Notes: generated by a model not told the origin, from the sequence alone. Positions 17,701 through 25,506 are shown, numbered from the stretch's first letter. The stretch is 64,000 nt of DNA from Pseudomonas protegens (GCF_013407925.2 NZ_CP060201.1:4697001-4761000), one strand, 5' to 3'. Made by a program: numbers and translations.

Positions 17701-17889
17701 GCGCATCTCCCGGGACGCGGCCACCCCCAGGGCAATCAGGGCCATCAGCAGCAACAACCAGAACAGGCGCCAGGCATAGCGGCGCGCTCGGGGCTTTTTG
17801 GGTAAAGGCGCTTCGTCCTCGCTGTGGCCTGGCACTGCGGTATTACGCGAATCGGTCTGCCACAGAGCGCCCATAGTCGATTGATCCAT
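14767..17889 (-). CDS. Class A penicillin-binding protein-like transglycosylase/transpeptidase, divergent
   Basis: 1040 residues: a cytoplasmic tail, one membrane helix at about 40-60 (LFWLLLLMALIALGVAA), a GT51-type domain at about 170-330, then a transpeptidase domain. The transpeptidase motifs are intact: SxxK as STAK in ELGSTAKLRVL, SxN as SIN in RESINLPF, and KTG in GGKTGTGDN. The glycosyltransferase is divergent: the usual ED-centred motif reads IENRDLLDP and motif 2 reads GGSTLATQLEKYRHSPDG. Polymerase activity is therefore less certain than crosslinking. The protein would act at the periplasmic face. Starts at 17889 and 17874 are both possible. No morphogenesis genes flank it; a REPIN lies upstream. 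Confidence 0.85.
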   Translation of the reverse strand: MDQSTMGALWQTDSRNTAVPGHSEDEAPLPKKPRARRYAWRLFWLLLLMALIALGVAASREMRTSKLQAREFSKLANDLSYSLQPGPSDAVLYPGAGPFDRRLGYSALGEFLPRLLKRGYQIDAQTRFSAALMDYSKNGFFVPYTEKIQAGLSITDCRAAPLYRFDYPQQLYASFASIPPLMVRSLLFIENRDLLDPKLAQANPAVDWPRFAKAAWSQVAKLMHLPGQTAGGSTLATQLEKYRHSPDGLTLSGGEKIRQMISASVRAYQDGPQTLEARRRIVRDYLNSVPLSAVPGHGEVHGMAEGLRVWYGADFDQVNRALSSTANDAQSLAQRGLALRQVLSLMIAQRRPSHYLAKGRAELAELTDSHIRLLAQNEVIDPALSAAALASKVSYRDWQQQPTIQPIETNKGISVARSRLAALLNRPLYDLDRLDLSATSTLQSDLQRQATEYLKHLADPAFAAEIGVLGERLLTPTSTTQVRYSFTLFELTPDGSRVRVQTDSTDQPFDINEGSKLELGSTAKLRVLTTYLQIIAELHDKHAGKTPAELRKVAVNEQDRLSRWALDYLLQNSDRSLPKMLDAALDRTYSASPGEAFFTGGGVHHFHNFRNEDNGRSPTLRDALRESINLPFIRLMRDLVRYSTYGGDSASAELLSDDANPRRQEYLARFADREGTSFLLRFWKKYRNKDTQSRLDTFLDGMHPTAIRLAAVHRYLLPDASQESFKRFVRAHMKNAKTSEKLTDDRLDKLYASYGPGAYDLPDQGYIAKVHPLDLWLLGYLMNNPDANFSQIVKASEFERQEVYSWLFKSRHRSARDSRIRTMLEVEAFLDIHQRWQSVGYPFDHLVPSLATAIGSSGDRPAALAELVGTILNDGVRLPTLRIDSLHFAAGTPYETRLSNDPGKGKRVMPSEVATALRGALSQVVDAGTAKRVSGSFKLADGTPLAMGGKTGTGDNRIEAIGAGGRVLSSKSINRTATFVFYIGEHHFGTLTAYVPGASAQAFKFTSALPVQVLKGMAPILMPYLQPGSSTQCQGSLAQR

Positions 17890-17976
17890 TCACGCAGATT
17901 GATCGGACTTGCCTGAAGCTTAGTCGGTGGTGGCCATGGGTGAGGAAATTGTGAAAACGACTCGCCCGCGCTGCAG

Positions 17977-18106
17977 TGGCGAGGGAGCTTGCTCCCGTCC
18001 GACTGCGCAACAGCCGTGGAACCTGAGCATGTGTTCTGTCAGGGAGATCACGCTGGCCGGCTTCAGGGCCGCTGCGCGGCCCAGCGGGAGCAAGCTCCCT
18101 CGCCAC
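17977..18106. repeat. REPIN, left copy flanking the RAYT gene
   Basis: Begins TGGCGAGGGAGCTTGCTCCC and ends with the inverted partner GGGAGCAAGCTCCCTCGCCA, with about 85 bases between. Nearly identical in sequence and layout to the copy at 18679-18811 and similar to the one at 51920. Confidence 0.92.
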
Positions 18107-18114
18107 ATACAGAG

Positions 18115-18576
18115 TCATTGGAGCCAGCAGGCGTCCCACAGAGGGTAATCGCCAATGCGTTGCACCAGGCCCGCGCGCAGGGGATTGGCGATGATGTAGC
18201 GGGCAATGGGCCGAATATCCTCGCCGTCACGGACTGCCCTGTCGTGATAGCCGCTTTGCCAGAGGGCGCCGCACAGCCCCAGGTGTTGATTGAGCTGGCG
18301 GGTGCTGCGCGATTTCACCCTTTGCATCACCTGGGGCAGTGTTGCGGTGCGCAGTTGGAGCAGCCAATGCAGGTGATCCGGCATCAGGACCCAGGCCAGC
18401 GAGTCGGCGAGCTCCAGGTCCTGGACCTCTTTGAGTTCGGTCACCACCAGCCGCCCCAGGCTCCAATCGGAAAATAGCGGCCGGCGTTGATGAACCACGG
18501 TGGTGATGAGGTAGGCGCGTCCGCTTTCGGAATAGCGGCCGCGGCGTAAACGATGGGATTTTGGGCGAGAAGGCAT
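18115..18576 (-). CDS. REP-associated tyrosine transposase (RAYT)
   Basis: 153 residues from the ATG at 18576 (MPSRPKSHRLRRGRYSESG). The HUH-type metal motif is in WVLMPDHLHWLLQL near residue 65. The catalytic-Tyr region YIIANPLRAGLV follows near residue 130. RAYTs are single-copy domesticated relatives of IS200/IS605 transposases that mobilise REPINs. Near-identical REPINs flank the gene on both sides (17977-18106 and 18679-18811), the expected arrangement. The ribosome site is weak (AAAGGA abutting the ATG), which fits low expression. Confidence 0.93.
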   Translation of the reverse strand: MPSRPKSHRLRRGRYSESGRAYLITTVVHQRRPLFSDWSLGRLVVTELKEVQDLELADSLAWVLMPDHLHWLLQLRTATLPQVMQRVKSRSTRQLNQHLGLCGALWQSGYHDRAVRDGEDIRPIARYIIANPLRAGLVQRIGDYPLWDACWLQ

Positions 18577-18678
18577 TCCTTTGCCTGCGAGGTCAGCGAG
18601 TGAATGCCGGACGCTAGCATGGTTGCCCCCGAACTGAAGGCTGCGATGGTTTGCAGTTATTTCAGCTCTGTTCCGGAT

Positions 18679-18811
18679 TGTGGCGAGGGAGCTTGCTCCC
18701 GTCCGGCTGCGCAGCAGCCGCGGAACCTGAGCATGTGTTCCGGCAGGGAGATCATGCTGGCCGGCTTCAGGGCCGCTGCGCGGCCCAGCGGGAGCAAGCT
18801 CCCTCGCCACA
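18679..18811. repeat. REPIN, right copy flanking the RAYT gene
   Basis: Starts TGTGGCGAGGGAGCTTGC and ends with the exact inverted partner. The interior, including GAACCTGAGCATGTGTTC and CTGGCCGGCTTCAGGGCCGC, is almost the same as in the left copy and runs in the same direction. Confidence 0.92.
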
Positions 18812-18855
18812 GGGGAGAGCCTTTGCGTAGGTAAATACGCCCTAGGTAGGGGCAT

Positions 18856-19157
18856 GACGATGCACCAGGGCTGTGCAATACTCCGGCCCCTTTCGGAATG
18901 AGGTATTGAGGCAAAAAGCAGGTAATGCTTCTTTGTGAAAGCGCTTTTTGCCGAGATTTATCTCTGAATTTAGCTACTTATAGAGTGAAAAGCCCTGTCG
19001 GGAGCTTTTTATACTGCGCACCCCGCTGATCTGGCAGGTCTTGTCCTACCAGACGCACCGTCCCACAAGGCCGGTGCGGTTGAGCAAGCCGTGGCTATCC
19101 GCGATGGCTTCGCAGACTCGGTGGTTCAATCCAATAACAAAATGAGGTTGTATCTCT
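18856..19157 (+). promoter_or_regulatory. Structured upstream region of the amino acid permease gene
   Basis: This gene-free stretch holds three inverted repeats. GGCAAAAAGC (18910) and GCTTTTTGCC (18943-18952) are separated by 23 bases. CTGGCAGG and CCTACCAG lie near 19030-19055. CGCACCG and CGGTGCG lie near 19060-19080. The arrangement suggests a folded mRNA leader or a small RNA, but no known riboswitch pattern was recognised and no promoter could be fixed. Confidence 0.35.
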
Positions 19158-20579
19158 ATGTCAGTTGGCAACCAACTGCCCCACGGCGAGTCCGCTCAGG
19201 GCGGTCCGCTGAAACGCGAACTGGGTGAACGGCATATTCGCTTGATGGCCCTGGGCGCCTGCATTGGTGTCGGCCTGTTCCTGGGCTCGGCCAAGGCCAT
19301 CGAAATGGCCGGCCCGGCCATCATGCTGTCCTACATCATCGGCGGCCTGGCGATTCTGGTGATCATGCGCGCCCTCGGCGAGATGGCGGTGCACAACCCG
19401 GTGGCCGGCTCCTTCAGCCGGTACGCACAAGACTACCTGGGCCCGTTGGCGGGTTTTCTCACCGGCTGGAACTACTGGTTCCTGTGGCTGGTGACCTGTG
19501 TCGCGGAAATCACCGCGGTGGCGGTGTACATGGGCATCTGGTTCCCCGATGTGCCGCGCTGGATCTGGGCCCTGGCGGCCCTGGTGAGCATGGGTTCGAT
19601 CAACCTGATCGCGGTCAAGGCCTTCGGTGAGTTCGAGTTCTGGTTCGCCCTGATCAAGATCGTCACCATCATCGCCATGGTCATCGGCGGCGTCGGCATC
19701 ATTGCCTTCGGCTTCGGCAACGATGGCGTGGCCCTGGGCATCTCCAACCTGTGGACCCACGGCGGCTTCATGCCCAACGGCGTGACCGGCGTGCTGATGT
19801 CGCTGCAGATGGTGATGTTCGCCTACCTGGGCGTAGAGATGATCGGCCTCACCGCCGGTGAAGCGCGCAACCCGCAGAAGACCATCCCCAACGCCATCGG
19901 CTCGGTGTTCTGGCGCATCCTGCTGTTCTACGTGGGCGCGCTGTTCGTGATCCTGTCGATCTACCCGTGGAACGAAATCGGCACCCAGGGCAGCCCGTTC
20001 GTGATGACCTTCGAGCGCCTGGGCATCAAGACCGCCGCCGGCATCATCAACTTCGTGGTGATCACCGCCGCGCTGTCGTCCTGCAACGGCGGCATCTTCA
20101 GCACCGGGCGCATGCTCTACAGCCTGGCGCAGAACGGCCAGGCCCCGGCCGGCTTCGCCAAGACCTCGAACAACGGCGTGCCGCGTCGCGCGCTGTTGCT
20201 GTCGATCTTCGCCTTGCTGCTGGGCGTGCTGCTGAACTATCTGGTGCCGGAGAAAGTGTTCGTCTGGGTGACCTCGATCGCCACCTTCGGTGCGATCTGG
20301 ACCTGGGTGATGATCCTGCTGGCCCAGCTCAAGTTCCGCAAGGGCCTGAGCGCGAGCGAGCGTGCGGCGCTGAAGTACCGCATGTGGCTGTACCCGGTCA
20401 GTTCCTACCTGGCCCTGGCGTTCCTGGTGCTGGTGGTGGGGCTGATGGCCTACTTCCCGGACACCCGCGTGGCGCTGTACGTCGGCCCGGCGTTCCTGGT
20501 GCTGCTGACCGTTCTGTTCTACCTGTTCAAGCTGCAACCGACCAATGTCCAGCAAGGGGCGGTGCGTTCGGCGTCCTGA
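19158..20579 (+). CDS. Amino acid permease of the ProY/HutT type (APC superfamily)
   Basis: 473 residues and 12 predicted helices. The N-terminal helix motif LKRELGERHIRLMALGACIG continues into GVGLFLGSA. Other family segments are MRALGEMAVHNP, FGEFEFWFALIK and the substrate-region GEARNPQKTIPNAI. The protein resembles E. coli ProY and the Pseudomonas histidine permease HutT, so it probably imports proline, histidine or a related amino acid by proton symport. No catabolic genes lie beside it to decide. GAGG lies about ten bases before the start. A strong terminator follows. Confidence 0.87.
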   Translation: MSVGNQLPHGESAQGGPLKRELGERHIRLMALGACIGVGLFLGSAKAIEMAGPAIMLSYIIGGLAILVIMRALGEMAVHNPVAGSFSRYAQDYLGPLAGFLTGWNYWFLWLVTCVAEITAVAVYMGIWFPDVPRWIWALAALVSMGSINLIAVKAFGEFEFWFALIKIVTIIAMVIGGVGIIAFGFGNDGVALGISNLWTHGGFMPNGVTGVLMSLQMVMFAYLGVEMIGLTAGEARNPQKTIPNAIGSVFWRILLFYVGALFVILSIYPWNEIGTQGSPFVMTFERLGIKTAAGIINFVVITAALSSCNGGIFSTGRMLYSLAQNGQAPAGFAKTSNNGVPRRALLLSIFALLLGVLLNYLVPEKVFVWVTSIATFGAIWTWVMILLAQLKFRKGLSASERAALKYRMWLYPVSSYLALAFLVLVVGLMAYFPDTRVALYVGPAFLVLLTVLFYLFKLQPTNVQQGAVRSAS

Positions 20580-20637
20580 GGGGCGCTCCGGTGCTGCGGC
20601 TGGCTTGAGCATCCCCGGCTGAAACGCTGAAACACGC

Positions 20638-20674
20638 AATCCGGCGACCTGCAAAGGCCGCCGGATTTTTTTTG
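20638..20674 (+). terminator. Rho-independent terminator of the permease gene
   Basis: AATCCGGCG (20638-20646) pairs with CGCCGGATT (20659-20667), and an eight-base T-run follows. It lies between convergent genes. Confidence 0.88.
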
Positions 20675-20680
20675 CCCGGG

Positions 20681-21280
20681 TCAGCCGCCCAGGGTGCCGC
20701 TGCTGTCGGCGTCGAAGAGGGCCTTGGCCTGTTGCGCCGGGGCCGTCAGCAGAGCCAGCAACGCGGCCTCGCTGTAGAGCTGCCGGGCGGCCAGGGTTTT
20801 CGGCGTGGGTTCGATGGGAATCAGCTGATCTTCATCGTTGCCGTGCAGCCAGATCGCGGTCATTTGCAGGGCCGGGACGAACAGCAAGCGCAGCTCGTAG
20901 CTTTTGCCCTGCAACTGAGGAGCCTGTTCGGCAAGCTCCAGGGCACTGACCGCGGACGTCGCCAGGGCACCGTGGTTCAGCGCCGAGAAGCCGAGCTTGC
21001 CGGCCACCTCGTTCAGTTGCGCATCGGCGATCGCCACCCCGGCGTCGAACACCAGGTAATGCCAGTCACCGGCCTTGGCCTCGGCCAGCCCTTTGCCCCG
21101 GGCCAGGTCCTCCAGGCCCAGGCTGTAGCCGCGAAAGGCCTGGGACAGGTTCAGGTTGCCGGCGCGGGCCTGGGCCAATCCGCGGTTGATGCCGAAGCCC
21201 TGGGTCTGCAGGGCCGCCTGGAGTGCCGGGCGCAGGTGCTGGACGCCATCGACGGGCGCCTTGGGGTAAGTCAGTTGCAT
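20681..21280 (-). CDS. Hypothetical protein, companion of the papain-like protease
   Basis: 199 residues with no signal peptide or membrane helix and no family I recognise. It is alanine- and leucine-rich and looks like a mixed alpha/beta soluble domain, with DWHYLVFDAGVAI near residue 72 and YELRLLFVPALQMTAIWLHG near 127. It begins eight bases after the stop of the cysteine protease gene on the same strand, so the two are almost certainly one operon. It could be an inhibitor, a chaperone or a co-secreted partner of the protease, but the sequence alone does not decide. Confidence 0.7.
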   Translation of the reverse strand: MQLTYPKAPVDGVQHLRPALQAALQTQGFGINRGLAQARAGNLNLSQAFRGYSLGLEDLARGKGLAEAKAGDWHYLVFDAGVAIADAQLNEVAGKLGFSALNHGALATSAVSALELAEQAPQLQGKSYELRLLFVPALQMTAIWLHGNDEDQLIPIEPTPKTLAARQLYSEAALLALLTAPAQQAKALFDADSSGTLGG

Positions 21281-21288
21281 GACGCCTC

Positions 21289-21879
21289 CTAGTTTTTCCG
21301 GGTGAAGTAGGTGTGGGTCCAGTAGCCGCCGCCGTTGTAGGAGGCGGGGAAGCTATTGAGGGCGCGGGTCGAGTAGCCGTAGATCGAGTCCGCCACCAGG
21401 ACGTAGCCGCCGTCGCTGCCATAGATCGCCAGGAAATGCGCGCCGCCGCCATACCAGGCGCAGCGCAGGCCGACGGGGCGGCCCATGCCCAGCTGGTTGT
21501 CGATGGCCGGCATCTGCATCCGGTCCTCGCGCATGCCGCCGTAGCAGCGGGTGGTGCGCAGGGCCGAGTCCAGGTAGCCGTAGACGTTGCACGGCCCGGG
21601 CTGGCTGCAGCAGGAGTGGCGGCCCAATTCTGCATTGGCCACCCCGCACTGGGTCCAGGAGCCGGTGCCGTAGTAGTTGCCGACCGAAGCGGACAGGGCG
21701 GCCCAGCACCAGTTGCTCTGGGTTTGTGGCTGCACGCTGAAATTCAACCGGGCAGCGGCCTGGGGCGCCGCTTCGGCGTGGGGATCGGCTTCGCTCAGTT
21801 GCGGGTCCAGCAGCGTACCGGCCAGGCACTGGGGCAGGGCCTGTGAGGGGCTGCTTGGGGTCAAGTTGCTAGTGGGCAT
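21289..21879 (-). CDS. Papain-like cysteine protease (AvrRpt2-like, C39/C70 fold)
   Basis: 196 residues from the ATG at 21879, six bases after GGAGG; the upstream ATG at 21885 abuts that site. The catalytic Cys is in QTQSNWCWAA (Cys58), the His in GGAHFLAIYG (His148) and the third residue in VADSIYG (Asp164). Around 50 residues before the catalytic domain may act as a propeptide or secretion region. There is no Sec signal. A cluster of six further Cys residues between about 78 and 112 suggests disulphides and hence an extracellular or periplasmic life. It is followed at eight bases by a companion gene of unknown function. Confidence 0.82.
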   Translation of the reverse strand: MPTSNLTPSSPSQALPQCLAGTLLDPQLSEADPHAEAAPQAAARLNFSVQPQTQSNWCWAALSASVGNYYGTGSWTQCGVANAELGRHSCCSQPGPCNVYGYLDSALRTTRCYGGMREDRMQMPAIDNQLGMGRPVGLRCAWYGGGAHFLAIYGSDGGYVLVADSIYGYSTRALNSFPASYNGGGYWTHTYFTRKN

Positions 21880-22028
21880 GTTCATCCTCCATGAATGAAA
21901 ACCAGCCTCCGGCTGGGTGGTGGTTACCTGTCGGGCTACTGCCAGTAGCCGGGCCCGGGGACGTGTTGCTGCGCTGGGCCAGCCTCGATGGCCGGCGCTG
22001 ACCGGGCCTGAAAACAACCTTAGAGGCT

Positions 22029-22065
22029 TTATGCGTCAATGCAATTATCATTATGCGTTAATGCA
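22029..22065. promoter_or_regulatory. Direct repeat operator candidate upstream of the protease operon
   Basis: TTATGCGTCAATGCA (22029-22043) and TTATGCGTTAATGCA (22051-22065) differ by one base and start 22 bases apart, two helical turns. Each core TGCGTYAATGCA is itself nearly palindromic. The pair lies about 150 bases upstream of the protease start, in an AT-rich island. Confidence 0.6.
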
Positions 22066-22078
22066 TAATTGCGGCCAT

Positions 22079-22106
22079 GGATGTCCCCGCTAAAGGGGGC
22101 ATCCGT
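22079..22106. terminator. Hairpin downstream of the alpha/beta hydrolase gene
   Basis: GGATGTCCCC and GGGGGCATCC form a stem around GCTAAA with one wobble pair. There is no T-run, so it is a weak terminator at best. Confidence 0.4.
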
Positions 22107-22132
22107 GGCCGTACTCGAAGATGAGTGCCGGG

Positions 22133-22975
22133 CTATTTTTCGTCGAGGAAGTGCTCCAGGGCCGCGTTGAACAGGCCTGGGTCCTGGAGGAAGGCGAAGT
22201 GGCTGACGTTCGGCAGAATCAGCAGCCCGGCGCCGGGAATCGCCTGGGCCATGTATTCGGTGTGCTCGCGCTTGATGGCTTCATCGTGGTCGCCATCGAC
22301 GATCAGCACCGGCGTCTTGATCCGCGCCAGGTCGGCGTCGCTCCAGTTCGGCTGGCTGGCCCACATGTGGCCGATCTGCTCGACAAAGGCCGGGTACTCC
22401 TTGGGCGTTGGTGACAGGCGGGTGTATTCCTGGCCAGCGCGCGCGATGTAGGCGGCGAAGGTCGGGTTGTTCTCCACGCCTTCCTTGACCCCGGAGGTCT
22501 GGGTGTTGGCGGCGTAGGCGAAGACCTTGCCGACCCGCTGCGGGTAACGCATGGCCAGGTCCAGGCCGAGTATCGCGCCGTCGCTCCAGCCGACGAAATC
22601 GGCGCGAGGGATCTTCAGTTGATCCAGCAGGGCAATCACGTCGTCGGCCATCAGGTCGTAGCCGTAGGGCCGGGCATCTCGCGTGCTGCGCCCGTGGCCG
22701 CGGCTGTCGACGCTGATCACCGTGTGCTGGGCGGCCAGGGCCTTGGCCTGTAGCCCCCAATAGTCGGCATTGCCCAGGCCGCCGTGCAGCAGCACCACCG
22801 GCGAGCCGTGGCCGAGCTTGCTGTAGTAGAGGCGAATGCCGTTGACCTCGGCATACCCGGCTTGCGCCCCGGCCACCGGGGCCGGTGTGGGTGGCAGGTT
22901 CTGCCAGCGTTCACTGGCAAAGGCGCTGTTGAAGGACATCAGTAGAGCGATCACTGCAAACAGACGACGAGGCAT
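22133..22975 (-). CDS. Exported alpha/beta hydrolase
   Basis: 280 residues with a Sec signal peptide (MPRRLFAVIALLMSFNSAFA). The oxyanion region is VVLLHGGLGNADYW. The nucleophile elbow is GWSDG (Ser near 130). The acid follows in LIVDGDHDEAI and the His in LPNVSHFAFLQ. The protein should act in the periplasm as an esterase or lactonase-like enzyme; the substrate is unknown. The cupin and ABM genes to the right share its strand, but the gap is 80 bases, so co-transcription is possible rather than shown. Confidence 0.85.
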   Translation of the reverse strand: MPRRLFAVIALLMSFNSAFASERWQNLPPTPAPVAGAQAGYAEVNGIRLYYSKLGHGSPVVLLHGGLGNADYWGLQAKALAAQHTVISVDSRGHGRSTRDARPYGYDLMADDVIALLDQLKIPRADFVGWSDGAILGLDLAMRYPQRVGKVFAYAANTQTSGVKEGVENNPTFAAYIARAGQEYTRLSPTPKEYPAFVEQIGHMWASQPNWSDADLARIKTPVLIVDGDHDEAIKREHTEYMAQAIPGAGLLILPNVSHFAFLQDPGLFNAALEHFLDEK

Positions 22976-23055
22976 GGGCTTCTCCGTGCATGGGCCCTCC
23001 GGTCGGACCGACCTTGGGGCAGGTGGTTACCGCGATTGAGTCGATGCGAGACAGG

Positions 23056-23352
23056 CTAGACGTCGATGATCACCAGGGTGCCATGGCTGCCGGGCAGCAC
23101 GCGGTGGGCCTGGCCAGCCTCCACCAGGTACATCTGGCCCGCCACGACATCCACGCTGGCCTGGCCGATGCCCAGGCGCAGGCAGCCCTGGGTCACCAGC
23201 AGGCCTTCGTTGTAGTCGTGGGTTTCTTCCGGGTAGGGCTGCTCGTCCATGCGCAGCACCTTGATGCGGGCCGGGCCGACCTGGCCCACCCGCGAGGATT
23301 GCCAGGGGGCCGGCAGCTGGCGGGACAGGTGTTCGAATGACAACAGGGGCAT
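23056..23352 (-). CDS. Small cupin-domain protein
   Basis: 98 residues, a single cupin barrel with motif 1 around PEETHDYNEGLLVTQGCLRLG and motif 2 at GQMYLVEAGQAHRVLP. Metal-binding His residues are present in both (H in ETHDY, H in QAHRV), so a metal site is plausible. Single-domain cupins of this size are often small enzymes or ligand binders; the function is not known. It lies 76 bases downstream of the ABM gene on the same strand. Confidence 0.8.
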   Translation of the reverse strand: MPLLSFEHLSRQLPAPWQSSRVGQVGPARIKVLRMDEQPYPEETHDYNEGLLVTQGCLRLGIGQASVDVVAGQMYLVEAGQAHRVLPGSHGTLVIIDV

Positions 23353-23428
23353 GGCGGATCTCCGAAAAGTCAGTGGGGCTTGGGGCTGCTTTCGGTGGTC
23401 CGGTCAAGCAAGGGCTGGGTCGGGTTTT

Positions 23429-23713
23429 CTAGAATTCGTCCATCAGCAGCACGCGGCATTCGCGGCACTGGAAGGCGTTGATCTGCGGCACCAGGCGGGT
23501 GAAGTGCTCGGTCTGGCAGTGGGCGTCGAGGGCGGCGCGGTCCGGCCACTGTTCGACGAAGATGAAGTGCCCGGGGTCTTTCTGATCAACGAACAGATCG
23601 TAAGCGATGCACAGTGGTTCCTGGCGGGTTTTTTCCACCAGTTCGGCGTACCACGGGCGCACCGTGTCCAGGTGTTCGGGGGGGATGAAGTCTTCAGCGA
23701 TGACCTTGAGCAT
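23429..23713 (-). CDS. Antibiotic-biosynthesis monooxygenase (ABM)-fold protein
   Basis: 94 residues from the ATG at 23713 with AAGGA upstream. The ABM ferredoxin-like fold is shown by FIPPEHLDTVRPWYAELVEKT, then FIFVEQWPDRAALDAHCQTEHF. Such proteins are quinol monooxygenases (YgiN type) or binding modules of detoxification pathways. Two Cys residues near the end (QCRECR) are unusual for the family. The ATG is 63 bases downstream of the glutamate synthase-like gene on the same strand. Confidence 0.82.
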   Translation of the reverse strand: MLKVIAEDFIPPEHLDTVRPWYAELVEKTRQEPLCIAYDLFVDQKDPGHFIFVEQWPDRAALDAHCQTEHFTRLVPQINAFQCRECRVLLMDEF

Positions 23714-23776
23714 GGCAATCGTCCTTGGTTGTCGCCCGGCGCTCCCCGGCAACCGGGCAGCGTCGGGCCATGGGGG

Positions 23777-25396
23777 TTAAGCGGCGGCTTCGGTGTTGGG
23801 TTCGAAGCTGTCGGCCCGGGCCAGTTGCCACATGCGCGAGTAGAACTCGCCGTTGACCTCGCCGGTGAGCAATTCGCCGGGCTTGAGGAACACGTGCAGC
23901 TGGGAGAACAACTTGATCTCGGTGGCCGACATGCGCCGTACCAGGTGCTTGGCTTCCAGTTGCGAGGGGTGCTGCAGGCCGGCGGCGGCGAGCATTTCCG
24001 CCAGGGCCTTGAGGGTGTTGCGGTGGAAGCTGTACACCCGCTGGGCCTTGTCCGGCACCACCAGGGCGCGCTGGCGCAGGTTGTCCTGGGTGGCGACGCC
24101 CGTGGGGCACTTGTTGGTGTGGCAGCTTTGCGACTGGATGCAACCGATGGCGAACATGAAGCCGCGGGCCGAGTTGGCCCAGTCGGCGCCAATGGCCAGC
24201 ACGCTGGCGATGTCGAAGGCGCTGACGATCTTGCCGCTGGCGCCGAGCTTGATCTTGTCCCGCAGGTTCAGGCCCACCAGGGTGTTGTGCACGAACAGCA
24301 GCCCTTCGCGCATCGGTGCGCCGATGTGGTCGGTGAATTCCACCGGTGCTGCGCCTGTGCCGCCTTCCTTGCCGTCGACCACGATGAAGTCCGGCAGGAT
24401 GCCGGTTTCCAGCATGGCCTTGGCGATGCCCATGAATTCCCAGGGGTGGCCCAGGCAGAACTTGAAGCCCACCGGCTTGCCGCCGGACAGCTCACGCAGC
24501 TGCTGGATGAAATGCATCATCTCGATCGGGGTGGAAAAGGCGCTGTGGCTCGACGGTGAAATGCAGTCCTCGCCCATGCGGATGCCGCGGGTGTCGGCAA
24601 TTTCCTGGGTCACCTTGTGCTTGGGCAGGATGCCGCCGTGGCCCGGCTTGGCGCCCTGGCTCATCTTGATCTCGATCATCCGTACTTGCGGGTTCTGCGC
24701 CTGGGCGGCGAAGCGCTCGGGGTCGAAGCGACCGTCGGCGGTGCGGCAGCCGAAGTAGCCGCTGCCCAGTTCCCAGGTCAGGTCGCCGCCGTGTTCGCGG
24801 TGGTAGGGGCTGATGCTGCCTTCACCGGTGTCGTGGGCGAAGTTGCCGAGCTTGGCGCCCTGGTTCAGGGCGCGGATGGCGTTGGCGCTGAGGGAGCCGA
24901 AGCTCATCGCTGAGATGTTGAATACCGAGGCCGAGTAAGGCTGGGTGCATTGCGGGCCGCCGACGGTCACGCGAAAGCTGCTGGGGTCGCTCAGGGGCGC
25001 CGGGCGCATGGAGTGGCCGATGAACTCGAAGCCCGACTGGTAAACGTCGATCAGGGTGCCGAAGGGTTTGTCGGCGCTTTCGTTCTTGGCCCGGGAGTAC
25101 ACCAGCGAGCGCTGGGCGCGGGAAAAGGGCAGGGCGTCGCTGTCGGATTCCAGCAGGTATTGACGGATCTCCGGACGGATGCCTTCCACCAGGTAACGGA
25201 TATTGCCCAGGATCGGGTAGTTGCGCCGCACCGCGTGGGGGCTTTGCAGCAGATCGAAGATCCCCAGCAGGCTCAGCAGGCCGGTGACCAGGGTGAATGG
25301 CCAGAGCCAGTCGTGTTCGAGAAAGGGCAGGCTGGCGAGGGTGAAAATCACGCAGGCGGCAAAGAAGGCGTAGCGGCTCAGAAGTGACAGGCTCAT
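23777..25396 (-). CDS. Membrane-anchored FMN-binding glutamate synthase-family protein
   Basis: 539 residues from the ATG at 25396, with AAGGAAA upstream. Two hydrophobic helices lie at about 8-50. The rest corresponds to the FMN barrel of GltB: FGSLSANAIRALNQGAKLG, then DGKEGGTGAAPVEFTDHIG and a 3Fe-4S-type cysteine cluster in CIQSQSCHTNKCPTG. The amidotransferase domain of true glutamate synthase is missing. Similar stand-alone proteins exist widely, but their substrate is not known. A membrane anchor suggests coupling to the respiratory chain. This last point is inference. Confidence 0.85.
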   Translation of the reverse strand: MSLSLLSRYAFFAACVIFTLASLPFLEHDWLWPFTLVTGLLSLLGIFDLLQSPHAVRRNYPILGNIRYLVEGIRPEIRQYLLESDSDALPFSRAQRSLVYSRAKNESADKPFGTLIDVYQSGFEFIGHSMRPAPLSDPSSFRVTVGGPQCTQPYSASVFNISAMSFGSLSANAIRALNQGAKLGNFAHDTGEGSISPYHREHGGDLTWELGSGYFGCRTADGRFDPERFAAQAQNPQVRMIEIKMSQGAKPGHGGILPKHKVTQEIADTRGIRMGEDCISPSSHSAFSTPIEMMHFIQQLRELSGGKPVGFKFCLGHPWEFMGIAKAMLETGILPDFIVVDGKEGGTGAAPVEFTDHIGAPMREGLLFVHNTLVGLNLRDKIKLGASGKIVSAFDIASVLAIGADWANSARGFMFAIGCIQSQSCHTNKCPTGVATQDNLRQRALVVPDKAQRVYSFHRNTLKALAEMLAAAGLQHPSQLEAKHLVRRMSATEIKLFSQLHVFLKPGELLTGEVNGEFYSRMWQLARADSFEPNTEAAA

Positions 25397-25506
25397 ACGG
25401 TTTCCTTGGTTCGGACTCATCAAAGTCGTTTAGTCAGTACTCATTCTTATTGGGGCGCTGGATCTTGTTGTTGTGGGGGAACATACACTACGAGCCTGAA
25501 CGGGGA

